Shown: piece after piece, positions 12,558 to 23,886 of the stretch
Layout: the number at the start of each line of letters is the position of its first letter
How positions within the stretch are numbered: the first letter of the stretch is position 1
From: Trametes villosa
Lineage: Eukaryota; Basidiomycota; Agaricomycetes; Polyporales; Polyporaceae
Reading direction: 5' to 3'
DNA: 64,000 bases
Assembly (NCBI GenBank): GCA_002964805.2
Contig: PUDQ02000003.1
Location: 2,356,001-2,420,000 of the forward strand
Made by a program: the position numbers and the translations under genes
The notes under the pieces: model-generated
Database searches by the model: none
Told to the model about the DNA's origin: nothing
What the model saw: only the letters and a program-made list of their open reading frames with translations

Positions 12558-12617
12558 ACCCTCGCGCGCTAGCGCGTACTAACAAGCACTGAGATCACTG
12601 AGTTAGCGCTTTCAGTG
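12558..12617 (-). repeat. right terminal inverted repeat, Plavaka element
   Basis: Reverse complement begins CACTGAAAGCGCTAAC, then AGTGATCTCAGTG, and pairs with the left end at 6081. Base 12618 begins the TTA that is the stop codon of the adjoining truncated F-box gene. Confidence 0.6.
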
Positions 12618-13591
12618 TTATCTCAGGTTTACAGATGTGAGCTGTGATGATGCCACATGTGAGAGCACATGCGCAAGAATGTTCACTTCTGGGGCTGCAT
12701 CAAAGTAAATCTCCAGATTGAGTTGCTCAAGAGTCACCATGTCACCCAGGCTTTGAAGCAGTACACCTGATATTGAGGTTGAGCATGACAAGCAGCTCAA
12801 TGGAGGAGACACTGACCAGATTGGTCAATAGTTTTCACAAAGAGTGAGATATCAAAGAATTTGAGGTCAGCAAAAGATCCAAAAGCCCCTCTAGGAAAGT
12901 GTTGCACAGTCCAGGGAAGGTTGTTCTCCTGGAGGAGCCATAAGCACATAACATGACCGAACCATGATAAACTGACCGGCATATGATAGTACAGAGTTTC
13001 CAAACATGGTTGATCTTGTCTCTTTGAAGCTGTCTTCTCCAGCATAGCTACTGTGTGTGAGGATGGTTCTATGGTGGTAGATGCAAACAATGCCACGAGC
13101 CTTCTTAGCTGTGGCATTGACCCAATGACCTGGTAAAGCTCATTGAGGGATGCAAACGTCCAATACAGTTCAGTAATGCTTCCATGCCTTGCTAACCCCG
13201 GGATAACATATCTCTGAACATAGCCAGGTGCATACTTCCGCCAATCAAATTGCACATCTAGATATTGACAGTTTTGCAACAGAGGCAAGCTGAGCACTTG
13301 AGCAATTGGCAGATATTCAAAGATACTGTCGAACCGTAGTCGCTTCACATGTGCTGCTAGCTCGGGTTTTGTGGTGAGCGTAGCAATGAACTCAAAACAC
13401 CGATCTGCTTGCTCAAGGTGCACCTCATAGTAGAGGTTATAGTGACTTCGAGGAAGCCATGCAGAACACGTCAAGGCACATGCTTTCAGAGTCGTATAGC
13501 GTTGTCCCCTATCGTTGTGCGAGATCGAGAAACCCAGGCATGCATCAATGACGGACTCACAGACATCAATCGGGAAGCGCGAATTTTCCAT
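12618..13591 (-). pseudogene. F-box/LRR-like protein, truncated at the transposon border (copy B)
   Basis: Exons 13591-12977, 12928-12817 and 12766-12618 give 291 residues, against about 402-406 in the intact paralogues. It starts MENSRFPIDVCESVIDACLG, the F-box-like block of this family, and continues through CALTCSAWLPRSHYNLYYEV, EYLPIAQVL and PRGAFGSFADL. The frame ends in TAA exactly at 12618-12620, the last host bases before the transposon, after a segment matching VLSHVSS...TIAL of the intact copies. The C-terminal blocks YGCTRTD and WWTAEI are lost. It may still make a shortened protein, and upstream homology to the other copies suggests the promoter is intact. Confidence 0.75.
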
Positions 13592-16130
13592 AGTCAGCGA
13601 GGGAGAGCGGGACGGCAGAGGCGTGAAGCAGCGCGAGCGGAGGCAGGAGAGCGAAGGCGAGAGCAGGGGCGACGTGTCGACGGACAGGCAAGGTACTTGT
13701 AGCGCACTCATGCATCGCATCGTGGCATCGATCGAACCTTGTATCGCGGCGCTCGTGAACGAGACGCTCACTCGTACCGCGGTCGTGCATGCGTATCAGG
13801 GGCCCCCGCGAAGCCTGTATACCTAGGTGCGGCGGTGCACGGGCCCGGGAGGTCGGCGAGCTGCTCAACATTGCGGGCGAACCGGGCGCGGTCAACGTCG
13901 TCGATAGCGCGGCGTGCACGCCTGGTGCGACCCGGGAAGCCGACACGCGGCGATGGGGGCAATGCTTCTGATAAGCACCCAGCGCTCGCGGAATGAGCGT
14001 CCTAGGGGTATCGGACGCTGATGCACGACAGGGAGGGAGGCTTCACAAATAGCGGGCGTGCGTGCATCCAACCACAGTATTCGAGCATCCGAGGACAGGC
14101 CGATGGTGTATTGCAGCGGACGAGAAAATTGGTCGAACAATTGTCTATATTGGTGACGGACCGCGGGCGACGTACAAGATACTGGGGGCGCGGACGTGTA
14201 GGTGGCCCGAGGAAGACATGGGTACTCACCTGAAACGTCGTGGCGGGGTGCACACAGGATGCCGAAAACCCGGTGACTGTGCGGGGTAAGCGGCGAGATA
14301 GGCTGAGGACGCCCGGCCGAGTAGCGAGGGTTGGGCGGATGGCGTGGATATCATCCCGCCGAGGCTTCACGCCGACCCGGGTGGTCCGCAGAGCCCTGTA
14401 GTGTTATAGCGGCGCCGGGGCTGTCCATTTGTAAGACCGAAGGTGCGGAATGCAAAGCGAAATACGTACCACTGCTCTAGCCTCTTCGTCAGCCTTGGTC
14501 CCATCTCCTGCGTATGCAGACGTTCTCCTCTTCCTCTATCGCGCGCGCATTGAGCAGTTCGCAGTCATACCACGGAAAGCGATCCATCTGAGAAGTACGC
14601 AGCCTGAGCAAGGAAGGGCCCCGCGAGAGGGTAGGGTGAGTAGAGCGAGAGACGTGAACCGCGCAACGGTCATGGCGGAGAGACAAGAAGGCCACAGGCG
14701 CCCATCACGATCCATCTGCCGCCGCGACTCGGACTCACCACCGCGCCGCCACCACCTCCTCGTCTAGTCTCCGTTCAACTTAGCGTCAGTCTCTCGATGA
14801 GCACGCCTTCCACGCTCAGCACGTCTGTGCAGCACACGAGGCGACGTTTGCTGTAAGCATAGGCTCGGGGCCGTGAACTGGCAGGATTGCGCGCAGGCCC
14901 GTTGAGAGAGCGGCGAAGACGATCTCGCAATCCCGCTCGGGCACGCACGCATCGAAGAGAACGAGCAGATATGCCACCTGTGAGTCGCGCCTACTCGAAA
15001 TGATGGAGAGATAGTACGTCCGCATGTGATGCCTCTCGCAGGTGCGCATACGGCGGCCGCCCCAGCTAGCAGCTTGCAGCAGCCAGCGGTGGCCCGCGAA
15101 CGCAGCCGCCGGACGCACTGACACACACGCCGCTGCTCGACGTCTACTTCGTGTAGGCCCCGCGACGTTGCGCATCGCGCAATAGTGCCGCTTTCCCTGG
15201 GCTTGGCCGAGCTCCTCATGCGCGCACGCGGGCATCTACGGTGTGTGCATATGCGACTCCTTCTACATCCGTCGTTTCGTACTCACCCACGCGATGCTAG
15301 CAACCAGGATCGTTTTCCTCGGGGTATCTTGCCCCCGTGGGATGCGAGGCTCGCACCAACCGCGTCGCCGTCGCCGTCCGTCTGCGTCGCTCGCGCTTTC
15401 CGGAACGCACCCGCACACCGACTGTCAGCCGCGACGTAGTTGGCCCAGCAAGTCACCTCCAGCACGGTTGTGGATGAACGGCGGGACGGACCTGCCCCCG
15501 CGCCACCACGAGCCCGACCTGGAGGAAACTACAATACAGGTCGCTCGCCGTCGGCGACTGGGCAGAGCCTTAGGCTTGTTGCGACGATCCCGCCCGCGCC
15601 CGCGTCTGGCAGCCTGATCTCGTGCTCCAACAAGCACGCCTCGCTACGTGCGTACTATCCATCGCGCACCGTCTTCAGTCTCGCCGGACTGACCGAGCGT
15701 CCTTCTAGCCGCCGCGATGCTGACCCGGAGCTGGGAGCTTCGGCGTTTCGCGCGGAACAGAGTTGACGGTACAAGCCGTACTCGAGTAGTCTTCCGCGGC
15801 GCGAGCCCGGACGGAAAACGCGCACGCGTTCCGGTCACAGGTGTCACCACACAAGGTCGCGCGGCCGCGCGAGTGTCTGGCAATCTTCGTCCATGGCCGC
15901 TCGTATGTCTGGTGCGTCCCTACTCGTCTGTAGGTGCGCTTCGGAGTTGCTCTGGCTGCCAGCAGGAACCATATCGCCCTCGAGGCTCGAGCCAATCGTG
16001 GTCTGGCGCGGGAGCCGTCTATCAGGCGACGTAGGAGTTCTCATACTTCGGACGTGTTTGCATCGACGACGACGCGCACGCACGATGTGCTGTCATTCCT
16101 GTTTGCCAGTGGCACTCTCGTCCGAGACAA
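13592..16130. other. no supportable gene
   Basis: The first few hundred bases resemble the 5' flanks of the F-box genes at 19923 and 53174, with shared phrases around CATCGATCGAACC. The rest is GC-rich, with overlapping spurious frames and no convincing exon chain. Confidence 0.4.
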
Positions 16131-16139
16131 TTGGCGTCA

Positions 16140-16640
16140 TTCACATGTTGACTCAGTGTGTCCGTTATGCCATATGCAATCCCAATATGAAGAAAACCAT
16201 CCGTTCGATTGACGTGGGCTGACTATATCTGCTTGGACTGCGAGAAAGACCAGCCGCGCAGGCTGGGGCGGCGACCGAGCGCCTACAAAGAACGCGAGAA
16301 GTCGCTCGACGAGATCCTTGGGTACCGGTGTGCCGTCCTGCCGCGAGTATATGAAGTCCGGTCGCCTTGTTCGCCCTCGTCGATGCTGAGCTGCTGGCTT
16401 ACTGGCAGACCGCGACCAGGAAATTGACCTCGGGAGCTCTCCTCCGTCTCTACGCCCTCGTCCGCCTGGCGCAGCACCGAACATGAGAGCGCCGCCGCCA
16501 GGGATCGCAAGCATCGTACCCCATGGTGCTCTCCGAGCTGGCCGACGACGACCAGGCCCCGTCGGCGCGCGACACGACGACGGCGCTGCCGCGGTAGAGC
16601 CGTAGAGCGCCAACCGCGGCCTCCCTTATATGCGTGCGCT
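16140..16640 (-). pseudogene. decayed copy of Zn2Cys6 transcription-factor middle region (ghost 2)
   Basis: The minus strand aligns with exon 4 of the gene at 40478-45098. The ghost has EGVETEESS...QQLSIDEGEQ where the intact protein has ESVEETEES...GQLSINEEEQ. This is followed at DNA level by a match of about 25 bases with few differences (AAGGCGACCGGACTTCA against AAGGCGAGCGGGCTGCA), then GCGTTCTTTGTAGGCGC against GCGCTTCCCGAAGGCGC. Frameshifts and stops follow. It is the second copy of the same segment present at 1-850 and is likewise downstream, on the minus strand, of an SMG7/EST1-like ghost. 16640-17430 shows nothing further that I can assign. Confidence 0.6.
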
Positions 16641-17429
16641 TCGTGTTGAGCGCGGCCTCGAAGTCGGCGCTGGAGAGGAGCCCGTAGGACGCGCACTTGG
16701 GCCGCTCGAGGATGCGGCGCTAGGATGCGGATACAATTGTGAATAGCTCGTTCTGGTACGTGCATGCGCAGGCGAGGGTTGCGACGTATGCGGGTGTTGT
16801 CGGAGGGCGAGCGGTGCCCAAAATGACGCGAAGGCATTCAATTTCCATGACGGGTGCTTAGGCTCTGCGTCGTGCGTGGCGCACCGACCCTCTGTGCCGA
16901 GCGCGCGTCCACGAATACGCTGCAGATGGAACATCAGCGCTTCAGCTGCGGCGCGACGAGCCAGAGAACGCGGACGTACTGGCTAGGAATCGCCAAACAA
17001 TACGGCGAAGCTCCTAGAGGGGAGGTGGTACAGCAGAAACCCTAGGTCCTTGCTCGATTACACGGAATTCAAACCGAGGACGCCGATGATATGCGGTACA
17101 TCCTCGGGTTTGGCCAGCAGAGCATACAAATCGAACGCGTGCAGCCGTGGCGGGTGGCTCGACCGAGCTCGACAAGGGCATCTGCGAGCGGCCCGTCGAC
17201 AGCGGCCCTATGTCGCAAACTTTGCCCCAGGGGTATAAGAGCCTTACAAACTCACTCCCCCCTTATAGTCACCTCATAACAGCCTCATATGCCTCGGCTA
17301 GGCTATTATGAGTGGATTATAAGGCGCGGTCGGCTGATAACCGGGGCGTAGAAGTTGCGACATATGTCGGAGCGACCAAGTCCAAGACGCAGAGGCCCTT
17401 GGATAGAACCGAGCGAGGGCCGGAGGGCG

Positions 17430-18260
17430 ACGCTAACGAGTGCGCGGGCGGGGCCGTGAGCCGGAGGCGGGGCGAGTACGCACTGCGCAGCGGGGGTCGC
17501 CGATCCGCATGTCGGGGAGTATCGATGTGTGTGCACGCACCGGGATGCGTTCGTGTACACTCAGAGCCTGCGGGCTGATCTGAACCAATTCTACGTTAGT
17601 GACGTGACGATCGCTATCATACGGAGGCTGGCGTACCTGGCATCGGGCAAGTATCGGGGCGTTCACGAGCAGGTCTGTGTTCCCTCCTGGGCAGAGTGTC
17701 TCCGCCTTTCGTGGCGCTCGACATTCTCGGGAAACGCGCCACCGAGGGCCCTCGTATCGTTCCCAGGTGGCGAGCATGAGCGACGGGGCGATGGCATCTA
17801 CCCCTCAGTAACCGGGAGCGGGAGGCGGCTGGACGGGGTGCCCTTCGCGAACGCGTAGCCTTCGGGGAGGATGCTGATCTCAGCGACGGCGGGCCGCACT
17901 TTCTCGAGCCAGGAGACGCGCCAGGCGTGCACGCTCCGCTGGGTCCAGATATGCTCCTCGTTGGCGAAGGAGCGCCGGAGCGCTGTGCGAGCAGGAACCG
18001 CCGCGAGGTAGCTAGCGCGCCGAGTAGCCTGTCGCTGATCTCTGTGCGGGTCGCGGACCTGCTCGAGGCGGCGTGGCTGGCGAGAATCCCTCTGGACGGC
18101 GTGCTCGAGCGGGGCGCTGGGCCGCCTGTAGGGAGACTCGGAGATGCGCTGGGCGTGCAGATCCTGTCGATGTGCCGGAGGGTGGTTACGGCGCCAGGTC
18201 GCGCCAGTGCAGGCTCGGCGGGGGTCGGATGCGCGTAAAGAGGATCTGAGCGATAGCTGG
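17430..18260 (-). pseudogene. decayed SMG7/EST1-like fragment (ghost 2)
   Basis: One minus-strand frame reads ALRRSFANEEHIWTQ, then WLEKVRPAVAEISILPEG. The intact protein encoded at 25008-28636 has RFRQFLADEEKFWIQ, then FQLEDTQPALAELGILPDD. The DNA match spans about 17850-18010 and weaker similarity continues to about 17560, where the intact gene has the ARILLPQDGNP block. Multiple frame changes exclude function. Next in order come R1 at 18387 and an intact F-box gene, so this ghost belongs to a duplicated module. Confidence 0.65.
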
Positions 18261-18386
18261 ACAACAGCGGCGAGGGAGGCCGATGCGCGTGGGTCCAATG
18301 CGACGCGGGGCACGCATGCGCGCGGTGTGCAGGCTCGATCGCCCGACCGTGTCCACCCGGACTCTTTGCGCGCAGCGGCCTGGATG

Positions 18387-18470
18387 CTCGTGCCAGTCTG
18401 CTTGCAGCCTGTCTTACGGGGGTGGGGAGGTGTTGAATAGTGTAGGAAGGGAGAATGAAAGGAGAAAAGT
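18387..18470 (+). repeat. dispersed repeat R1, copy 2 (partial)
   Basis: Contains GTCTGCTTGCAGCCTGTCTT and then GGTGGGGAGGTGTTGAATAG, matching the end of R1 at 5390-5450. Only the F-box-proximal part survives. It lies about 55 bp beyond the stop codon of the F-box gene at 18525. Confidence 0.6.
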
Positions 18471-18524
18471 GCTTTAACTGTAGGAGGTTGATGAACGTCT
18501 AATATAGCAGAAATGATGATATAC

Positions 18525-19923
18525 TCACCTTACAGGGACAGAGCTTGTAACACTGTCAGGTTGCTGTCCAGAGACAACAGTTTCCTCAACGAAGAGATAT
18601 TTGCGGAACTTGGGGTCTGGTCAAAGCATGAATAAGGTATGCGACATTCAGGTTCCAGAGATGAATGACATACAGACAGTGACACCAACTCTGATGACGC
18701 TCTTCACTGCGGACAGGTTCTTCGCGATCTCTGCCTCCCACCACGTCCTGCCAAAGTCCTCATCATTATCTGACAACGAAAACGTGAAGTATGCCACACG
18801 AGCGAATTGCCGCAAGCACCGCTGCATGGCCTCGCCGCTGACAACGTCGAGCAACTCCGTCCGTGTGCACCCATACGTCTGCAGGCTCTCGTCCGTCCAG
18901 GCTCGCGGATTCGCGGGCTGCAGACTCGGACTCGGAGGCGGGTACGCCGCCTGGCGGTCAGGCGCGAGGTGGACGGTGCAGCGCCGGAGCCGCGGCGACG
19001 ACACGTGCGGCAGCACGTATGCGAGATCGGTAGTTCGCGGTGCTGCGTCGAACGCGAGCACGGCTTCGAACGTCGTGAGGGACACCATCTCGCGCAGACT
19101 TTGTAGCAGTGCGCCTGCAAAAGGAGCTTAGTAGAAGGGACGGGAATCGGAGTATATCCGGGTGAGACACGCACCGGATTGGTCGATGGTGCTGATGAAG
19201 AGCCCGATCTGGAGGGAGGTGAGCTTTGCGAAGGATCCGAACACGCCTCGAGGGAAGTGCTGAGTGGCCCAGGGTGCCATTTGCTGTCGGTGGGAAGAGC
19301 TCTGGCAATCAGTATGTAACTTACCCGAGCAGCGGTTAACTCACGAGCAAGTCTAGGTGCTTCAAACATAGTTTATCTTGTCTTTTCGCAGCCGTCTTCT
19401 CCAGCATGGCCGCCGTGTTCGCCGGTGACACAGGCTTGAACGTCAAGCCTGTCCTCAGCTTCAGTAGCTGGGGCATCGCCCTAATGACGTGGTACAGGCC
19501 GCTGCGGGACCCGCCCCAAAATTCGAGCTCAGTAATGCCGCCATGTCTTGCGAGCGTCGGGACGACGAATCTCCGAACATAGTCGGGCGCGTAGTGCTTC
19601 GCGTCGATGTTCACCTGCAGATAGCGACAAGCGCGCAACGCAGGCGAGCCGAGGACCTGCGCGACCGGCAGGTACTCCGTGTAGCTGTCGAAGACGAGCC
19701 GCCGCACGTACGCGCCCAGCGCGGGCGTGGCGGCGAGCGTGGCGAGGAGCTGGACGCTCCGGGCGGCGCGCTTGAGCCGCACCTCGTAGTAGAGGTTGTA
19801 CTGGCTGCGAGGGAGCCATGCGGAGCACGTCAAGGCGCACGCCCTGAGAGTCTCGCGTCCGGAGCCCCAGCATGCGTCGATGATGGACTCGCAGACTTCG
19901 ATTGGGAAGCGCGAGTGCTCCAT
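18525..19923 (-). CDS. F-box/LRR-like protein (copy C, intact)
   Basis: Exons 19923-19345, 19283-19175, 19114-18674 and 18616-18525 give 406 residues. The N-terminal F-box-like block is MEHSRFPIEVCESIIDACW, followed by CALTCSAWLPRSQYNLYYEV. The rest is a leucine-rich repeat-like solenoid with EYLPVAQVLGSPAL, FGSFAKLTSLQIGLF and, near the end, YGCTRTELLDVVSG, WWEAEIAKNLSA and RKYLFVEE. The exon layout matches the gene at 53174-54534, so the family structure is conserved. F-box proteins of this type usually recruit substrates to SCF (Skp1-cullin) ubiquitin ligases, but the target is unknown. The start is the ATG directly before the F-box. Identity to copies B and D is moderate, so the duplication is not recent. 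Confidence 0.8.
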
Positions 19924-21345
19924 GGGCGGCGAGGGCGGACGGGACGACGGGGGTATGGGGTGGTGCGAGCGGAGGTGGCAGAGCGGAGGCGAGAGTACTA
20001 GAGATGATCGCGACGCATCAACGACGGGGCAAGGAACTTGTAGGCTGTAGACGGTAGCGCACCCACGTATCGCATCACGGCATCGATCAACCTCGTATTG
20101 CGCTGCTCGCGAACGAGACGCTCGCGAGGACGGCGGGCGCGCATGCGCACCTGTGGGGCTATCGCAATGTCCATACGCCTTCGCGCAACGGTGCACAGCC
20201 GCGGGTCCGGACGGTCGGCGATCGCTCAGCCATGCGCGGAGGATGTCACGCGTCGGACGCGGCGTGCACGGCAGCTCAGGTATTCGAAAGAAGTCCCGAC
20301 GCGGTGGCACGAGCGTCGTAGGGGCGCGCGAAGCTGATGGCTGACGGTGTGAGCGGTTTCGCGAATGGCGGGCACAGGACCGGCCGAGGCGTTCGAACGC
20401 CTCAAACGCCCGAGTTTAAGGAATGAGCGGAGGAATGGGACATCGATTTTGTATAGACGGTAGCACTCATCGAGTGTCAAGTACAGGATGGCGGGAGGCG
20501 CGGACTTGTGGTAAGGCATGAGGAAAGACGCGAATGCTCACCTCGGTACCTGAAGGTCGCGGCGCGCGCAGTCCCAGTATATCCAAATAGGACGGCGCCG
20601 TAAACGTGAGAGTCGTAGTGACTAGGCGAGGGCAGACTGACCGTGCACGGCCAAGCGGAGAGGGTTGTGTTGGCCGCATACGGGCTCCATCCAGCGCGGT
20701 GGGCGGGGCACACACAGCCCGGCGGCCATCGCACAGGGGTGGGCAGCGGCGAGTCGGGAGTGGGTTTCGTCGTATAGCAAGCACTGCGAAGACGTGAATG
20801 GGATACGTACATGCTCGTCGGCAACCTTCTCGTACGCCTGTGTACGGATGCGTTCTCCTGTTCCCTCAGAGTCATTGCGCATGGTTCGGCGGTTCGCCAG
20901 CTACCCAGTGAGTGAAGTGAGTGAACAACGAGAGGGCATGCGAGCGAGCGGCGCAGCCAACAGCCAAAGATGCGGGTGTTGAGCGAGAAAAAGGCCTTAA
21001 GCAGCAAAGACAACCGTCCTCCTCCCTCAACCAGATCGTGAAAGGTCTGCCTCTGGGAGACTACAGTCGCAGTCAGAGAAAGAGAGACATAGGCATAGGC
21101 GCCCGCTCGCGACCATCGAGCGATTCTTCCCTCCGAGAGTTCGAACCACGACTGCTCGCAGAAAATCTCGGCATGTTCACTAGCTCAGTCGTCGCGAATA
21201 TGCATGAATCAATACTCATCGCCGACTGCAGAGCTGTCCATCTGTTCAAGCTCGAGCCAAGCTCACCTGGTGAGCATGATCAGCCGGACTCGCCCGTTTA
21301 TTCTGTGTTCTGTGTTGGTTCTGACAATTTTAGCAGATGCCCCCG
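19924..21345. other. no supportable gene; F-box gene 5' flank
   Basis: About 20050-20110 resembles the 5' flank of copy B (CATCACGGCATCGATCAACC against CATCGTGGCATCGATCGAACC), consistent with duplicated promoters. The remainder contains no exon chain or motif I can support. Confidence 0.4.
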
Positions 21346-21349
21346 ATAA

Positions 21350-21725
21350 ATGACGCCTCCGGGTAGAAAAGGAGGCTCAATGGGCAAGCGCGATTGGGTG
21401 AAGAGAGAAACTATCGCGTCCGTAATCAACAGCGTGCATCCTCCTGCAGAAACGAAGTGCCGTCGCCGCCACAAGCGCATGGATTCGTGCACGGTCTCCT
21501 ACGGCGTACCACCACTTTCGGTCGCGGGACTGGCAATCCTCGCCGTTGGCCATGACGAGCCATTCCCTCTACCGCGATCCACGGCTGGGCGACCTCATCC
21601 GCACCTCCGACAACTTCGTCGAGTTACACCTCTACCGGGCCATCATCGCCGGAACCTCGACCGTCTCTGCAGACGTCGTCACCATCGGTCGACCCACTCT
21701 CGACGGATCCGACGCCTCCCTATCG
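21350..21725 (+). pseudogene. BTB/POZ gene remnant with 5' flank
   Basis: 21546-21725 reads SLYRDPRLGDLIRTSDN, then ELHLYRAIIAGTSTV and GRPTLDGSDAS. This matches the first 55 or so codons of the BTB protein encoded at 49467-50519, which has ALYRDPRVGDLLIRTSDN, VEFHVYRAIIAGAS and GQPTLNASDAS. Homology then stops. The bases upstream (21350-21545) also match the 5' flank of that gene around 50520-50740. The neighbour on the right is the minus-strand F-box gene, so the convergent BTB/F-box arrangement is the same as at 47-50.5 kb but inverted. Confidence 0.75.
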
Positions 21726-21892
21726 TGGCATAGATGCTGTGCGACGGCATGCGACGGCGCGGGTAAAAATACGTTCTAGGAATTACCTATCGACTGCAGT
21801 CTTCGTCCTTGCTTGGGCTGTCGCCACTGCCTGGGTCGCGTTTTCGCTGACAACACAACGTCTAGAGTACCCGCGCACTAGCAAGAGGGCTC

Positions 21893-23886
21893 TTACCACA
21901 GCCTATACGGCCACGGCTCGTCGTCCGGCCACGCCGCGGGCTCGACGCAGCACCCCGGAAGCGCAACCGCAGGCGTCTCGTCCACCACCCGCACCCGCAC
22001 CGTCTCGACATGCCCGCGGAGCCGCGCGACGTCCCCCTCATCAACGACCACGCGGGACGAGACCTCGAGTACGAGCTCCCGCACATACGCGTACGCGCCC
22101 GACGCGAACTCGTCAAGGACCCCAGTGAGGTCGAGCGCGAGCACAGCGGGGGCCCAGGAGGGCCCGGGCTGCCTGTCCCAACGATCGAGGACGTGTGCCC
22201 CGTACCCGTGCGCGATGCGCACCACGCGCGGGCGCGGCGCGAGGGGCACGTCGTCGCGCGCGTCGGGGAGCAGGGAGAGGCTCGGGCATGCGTGCGTCCA
22301 TGGCGCCTGGAACTGGTTGATGAGCGTGACGGACTCGAGGGCGGGCATGCTTCGGACGAGCGCGCGCAGCGAGGCCGCGTCGGAGGCCGGGAGGGTGCTT
22401 TCGGCGGCGGGGTCGCTATCCGCGCTGGGCAAGACGTCTGCGAGCCAGAGCTCGCGCACGCCCGCGAGCGCCGCGGCGTCCCAGGGGGATAGCGGCTGCA
22501 TGTCGGTGACGCCTTCCAGGGTGGGCGCGGTCGTGCGGAGCGTGCGCTGGGCGCCGGACGCGGTGAGCCCCCACACGAACGGGGGGCGGGGTGTGTCGTC
22601 GTCAAAACGGTGCTCCGGCTGTGGATATCTCCCGAGCACGACGGTAGAGGTGCCACTGGATATCTGGTGGCGCGGAAACGGAGGCTTAGCTTCGGCGTGC
22701 GGCCAGATGCCGTGCAGCTGCACCGCAAGCACGGGCTGTTGAGCGAGCACGAGAGACAGTAAGAAGGAAGCGAGAGTGCTGTACGTGTCCACGATCGCTA
22801 TTCTGCGGAGATTGTGAAGGGTGGAAAGAGGAAGGGGGTGTGGTGTTGGGACATTGTATTCTTCGATACGTTCGAGGTTCGCAATCGTGTGCCGGAAATC
22901 GAAGATCTGTTCGAGGTGCAGCGACTCGAGGGAGTGACAAGACGACAGGATTGTCATAAGCCTCATGTGTGACTCTCCTTGTGAGAAGTTATGGAGCGCG
23001 AGGTGCGTCAGAGAGGACAGGAGATCGACGGAGGCGACGTCGCACGAGAAAAGCGCGAGACGCCGGAGTTGCGGCACTTGCTCCTTTGTAAGGCATACTA
23101 GGTCGCGGTAGGAGTATTGTTCGTCGTAATCCCCTCCAATAAATCGCACGGCGAGGGACTTGAGCATCGGGAGAGGGCCAGAGAACAACGTCCCCAGAGA
23201 CCTTTCGACATAGAGGTGATACATGCTGATGTCCTGTATTCTCGGTCTGAAGTCCCTTGCGATGTCGTCAAGATGATATTTGTTGTCATCTGGATCACTT
23301 TCGCCATCCGGATGTGTCCAAGGGAGGGGCACCCGCAGAAACACCTTTAGCGGAAGATCTCCGCTTCGGTCGACCAGGAGCCGTGATAGCGGTGGAGAGC
23401 TGCGCGCGACGCTGGTCCATAGCGAGGGATACCCAAGGGCGACACGACGGAGCCGCCTGCAAGTTTGAGAGATAGGGAGGAGCATAGTCGCGTCGTGCCA
23501 GTCAATGTGCCATGCAAGACGGAACTTCTTGATGCTCGTCTCAACGGGGCCGCCGTCGGGGACGAATGCGATGATCTTCTGCAGCAGTTCGGTCGGCATA
23601 GACAAGAAAGGTCGGCATGCGTTGAGGGCTTCATCGATGTCGGCGACTGCTTCCGCCAGACATTGTCTCGCACGCGTAAGCTGCACACATTCATAGTGAG
23701 TTCTCCTGCTCACACAAGCAAGAGCGCATGGACGCACGGCTTCTTCTCTGTCGTGCATGTCAGGCAGTGTACCGTGCGTGAGTAGTAGCTTCGAGTGACG
23801 TACGATGAAAGCGTGCCTAGGTAATGGTCAATCTGCAGTCGCAGTGTCTCGATGTTTTCTACAGTTGAGTGGTTTTCTGGAGACAT
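21893..23886 (-). CDS. large F-box protein (locus 1 paralogue)
   Basis: Exons 23886-23804 and 23705-21893 give 631 residues. The short first exon encodes MSPENHSTVENIETL, a helical lead-in shared with the paralogue. The F-box is FLSMPTELLQKIIAFVPDGG near residue 62, preceded by a predicted helix with RQCLAEAVADIDEALN. The rest is a repeat-rich region with LTHLALHNF, SCHSLESLHL and ELVLEV segments, ending WPDDEPWPYRLW. The paralogue at 47141-49127 is nearly collinear and clearly more than three-quarters identical by eye. In both, the 94-98 nt intron has acceptor GTGAGCAG. The likely role is substrate adaptor of a cullin-RING ligase. Confidence 0.85.

Larger units (their letters stand above)
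6081..12617. mobile_element. Plavaka-type (CACTA-like) DNA transposon, apparently full length
   Basis: A 6.5-kb unit bounded by similar inverted ends. Left: CACTAACGGAACTAGC with AGTGATC shortly inside. Right, reverse-complemented: CACTGAAAGCGCTAAC with AGTGATC shortly inside. It holds two divergently transcribed multi-exon genes with no internal breaks: a transposase on the minus strand ending 132 bp from the left end, and an accessory gene on the plus strand ending 237 bp from the right end. Both outer borders abut truncated F-box genes. The immediate flanks (CCA on the left, TTA on the right) do not form a target-site duplication, so the borders are inferred from the ends and the truncations. 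Confidence 0.8.

Noticed and set aside
5526..13591. Copies A and B as two halves of a single F-box gene interrupted by one transposon insertion
   Set aside because: Alignment to intact paralogues shows an overlap of about 10-15 codons between A and B, an in-frame stop in A, and no target-site duplication.
21130..21160. Possible tRNA B box on the minus strand (GGTTCGAACTC)
   Set aside because: The T stem does not pair and no A box or acceptor stem lies at the right distance.
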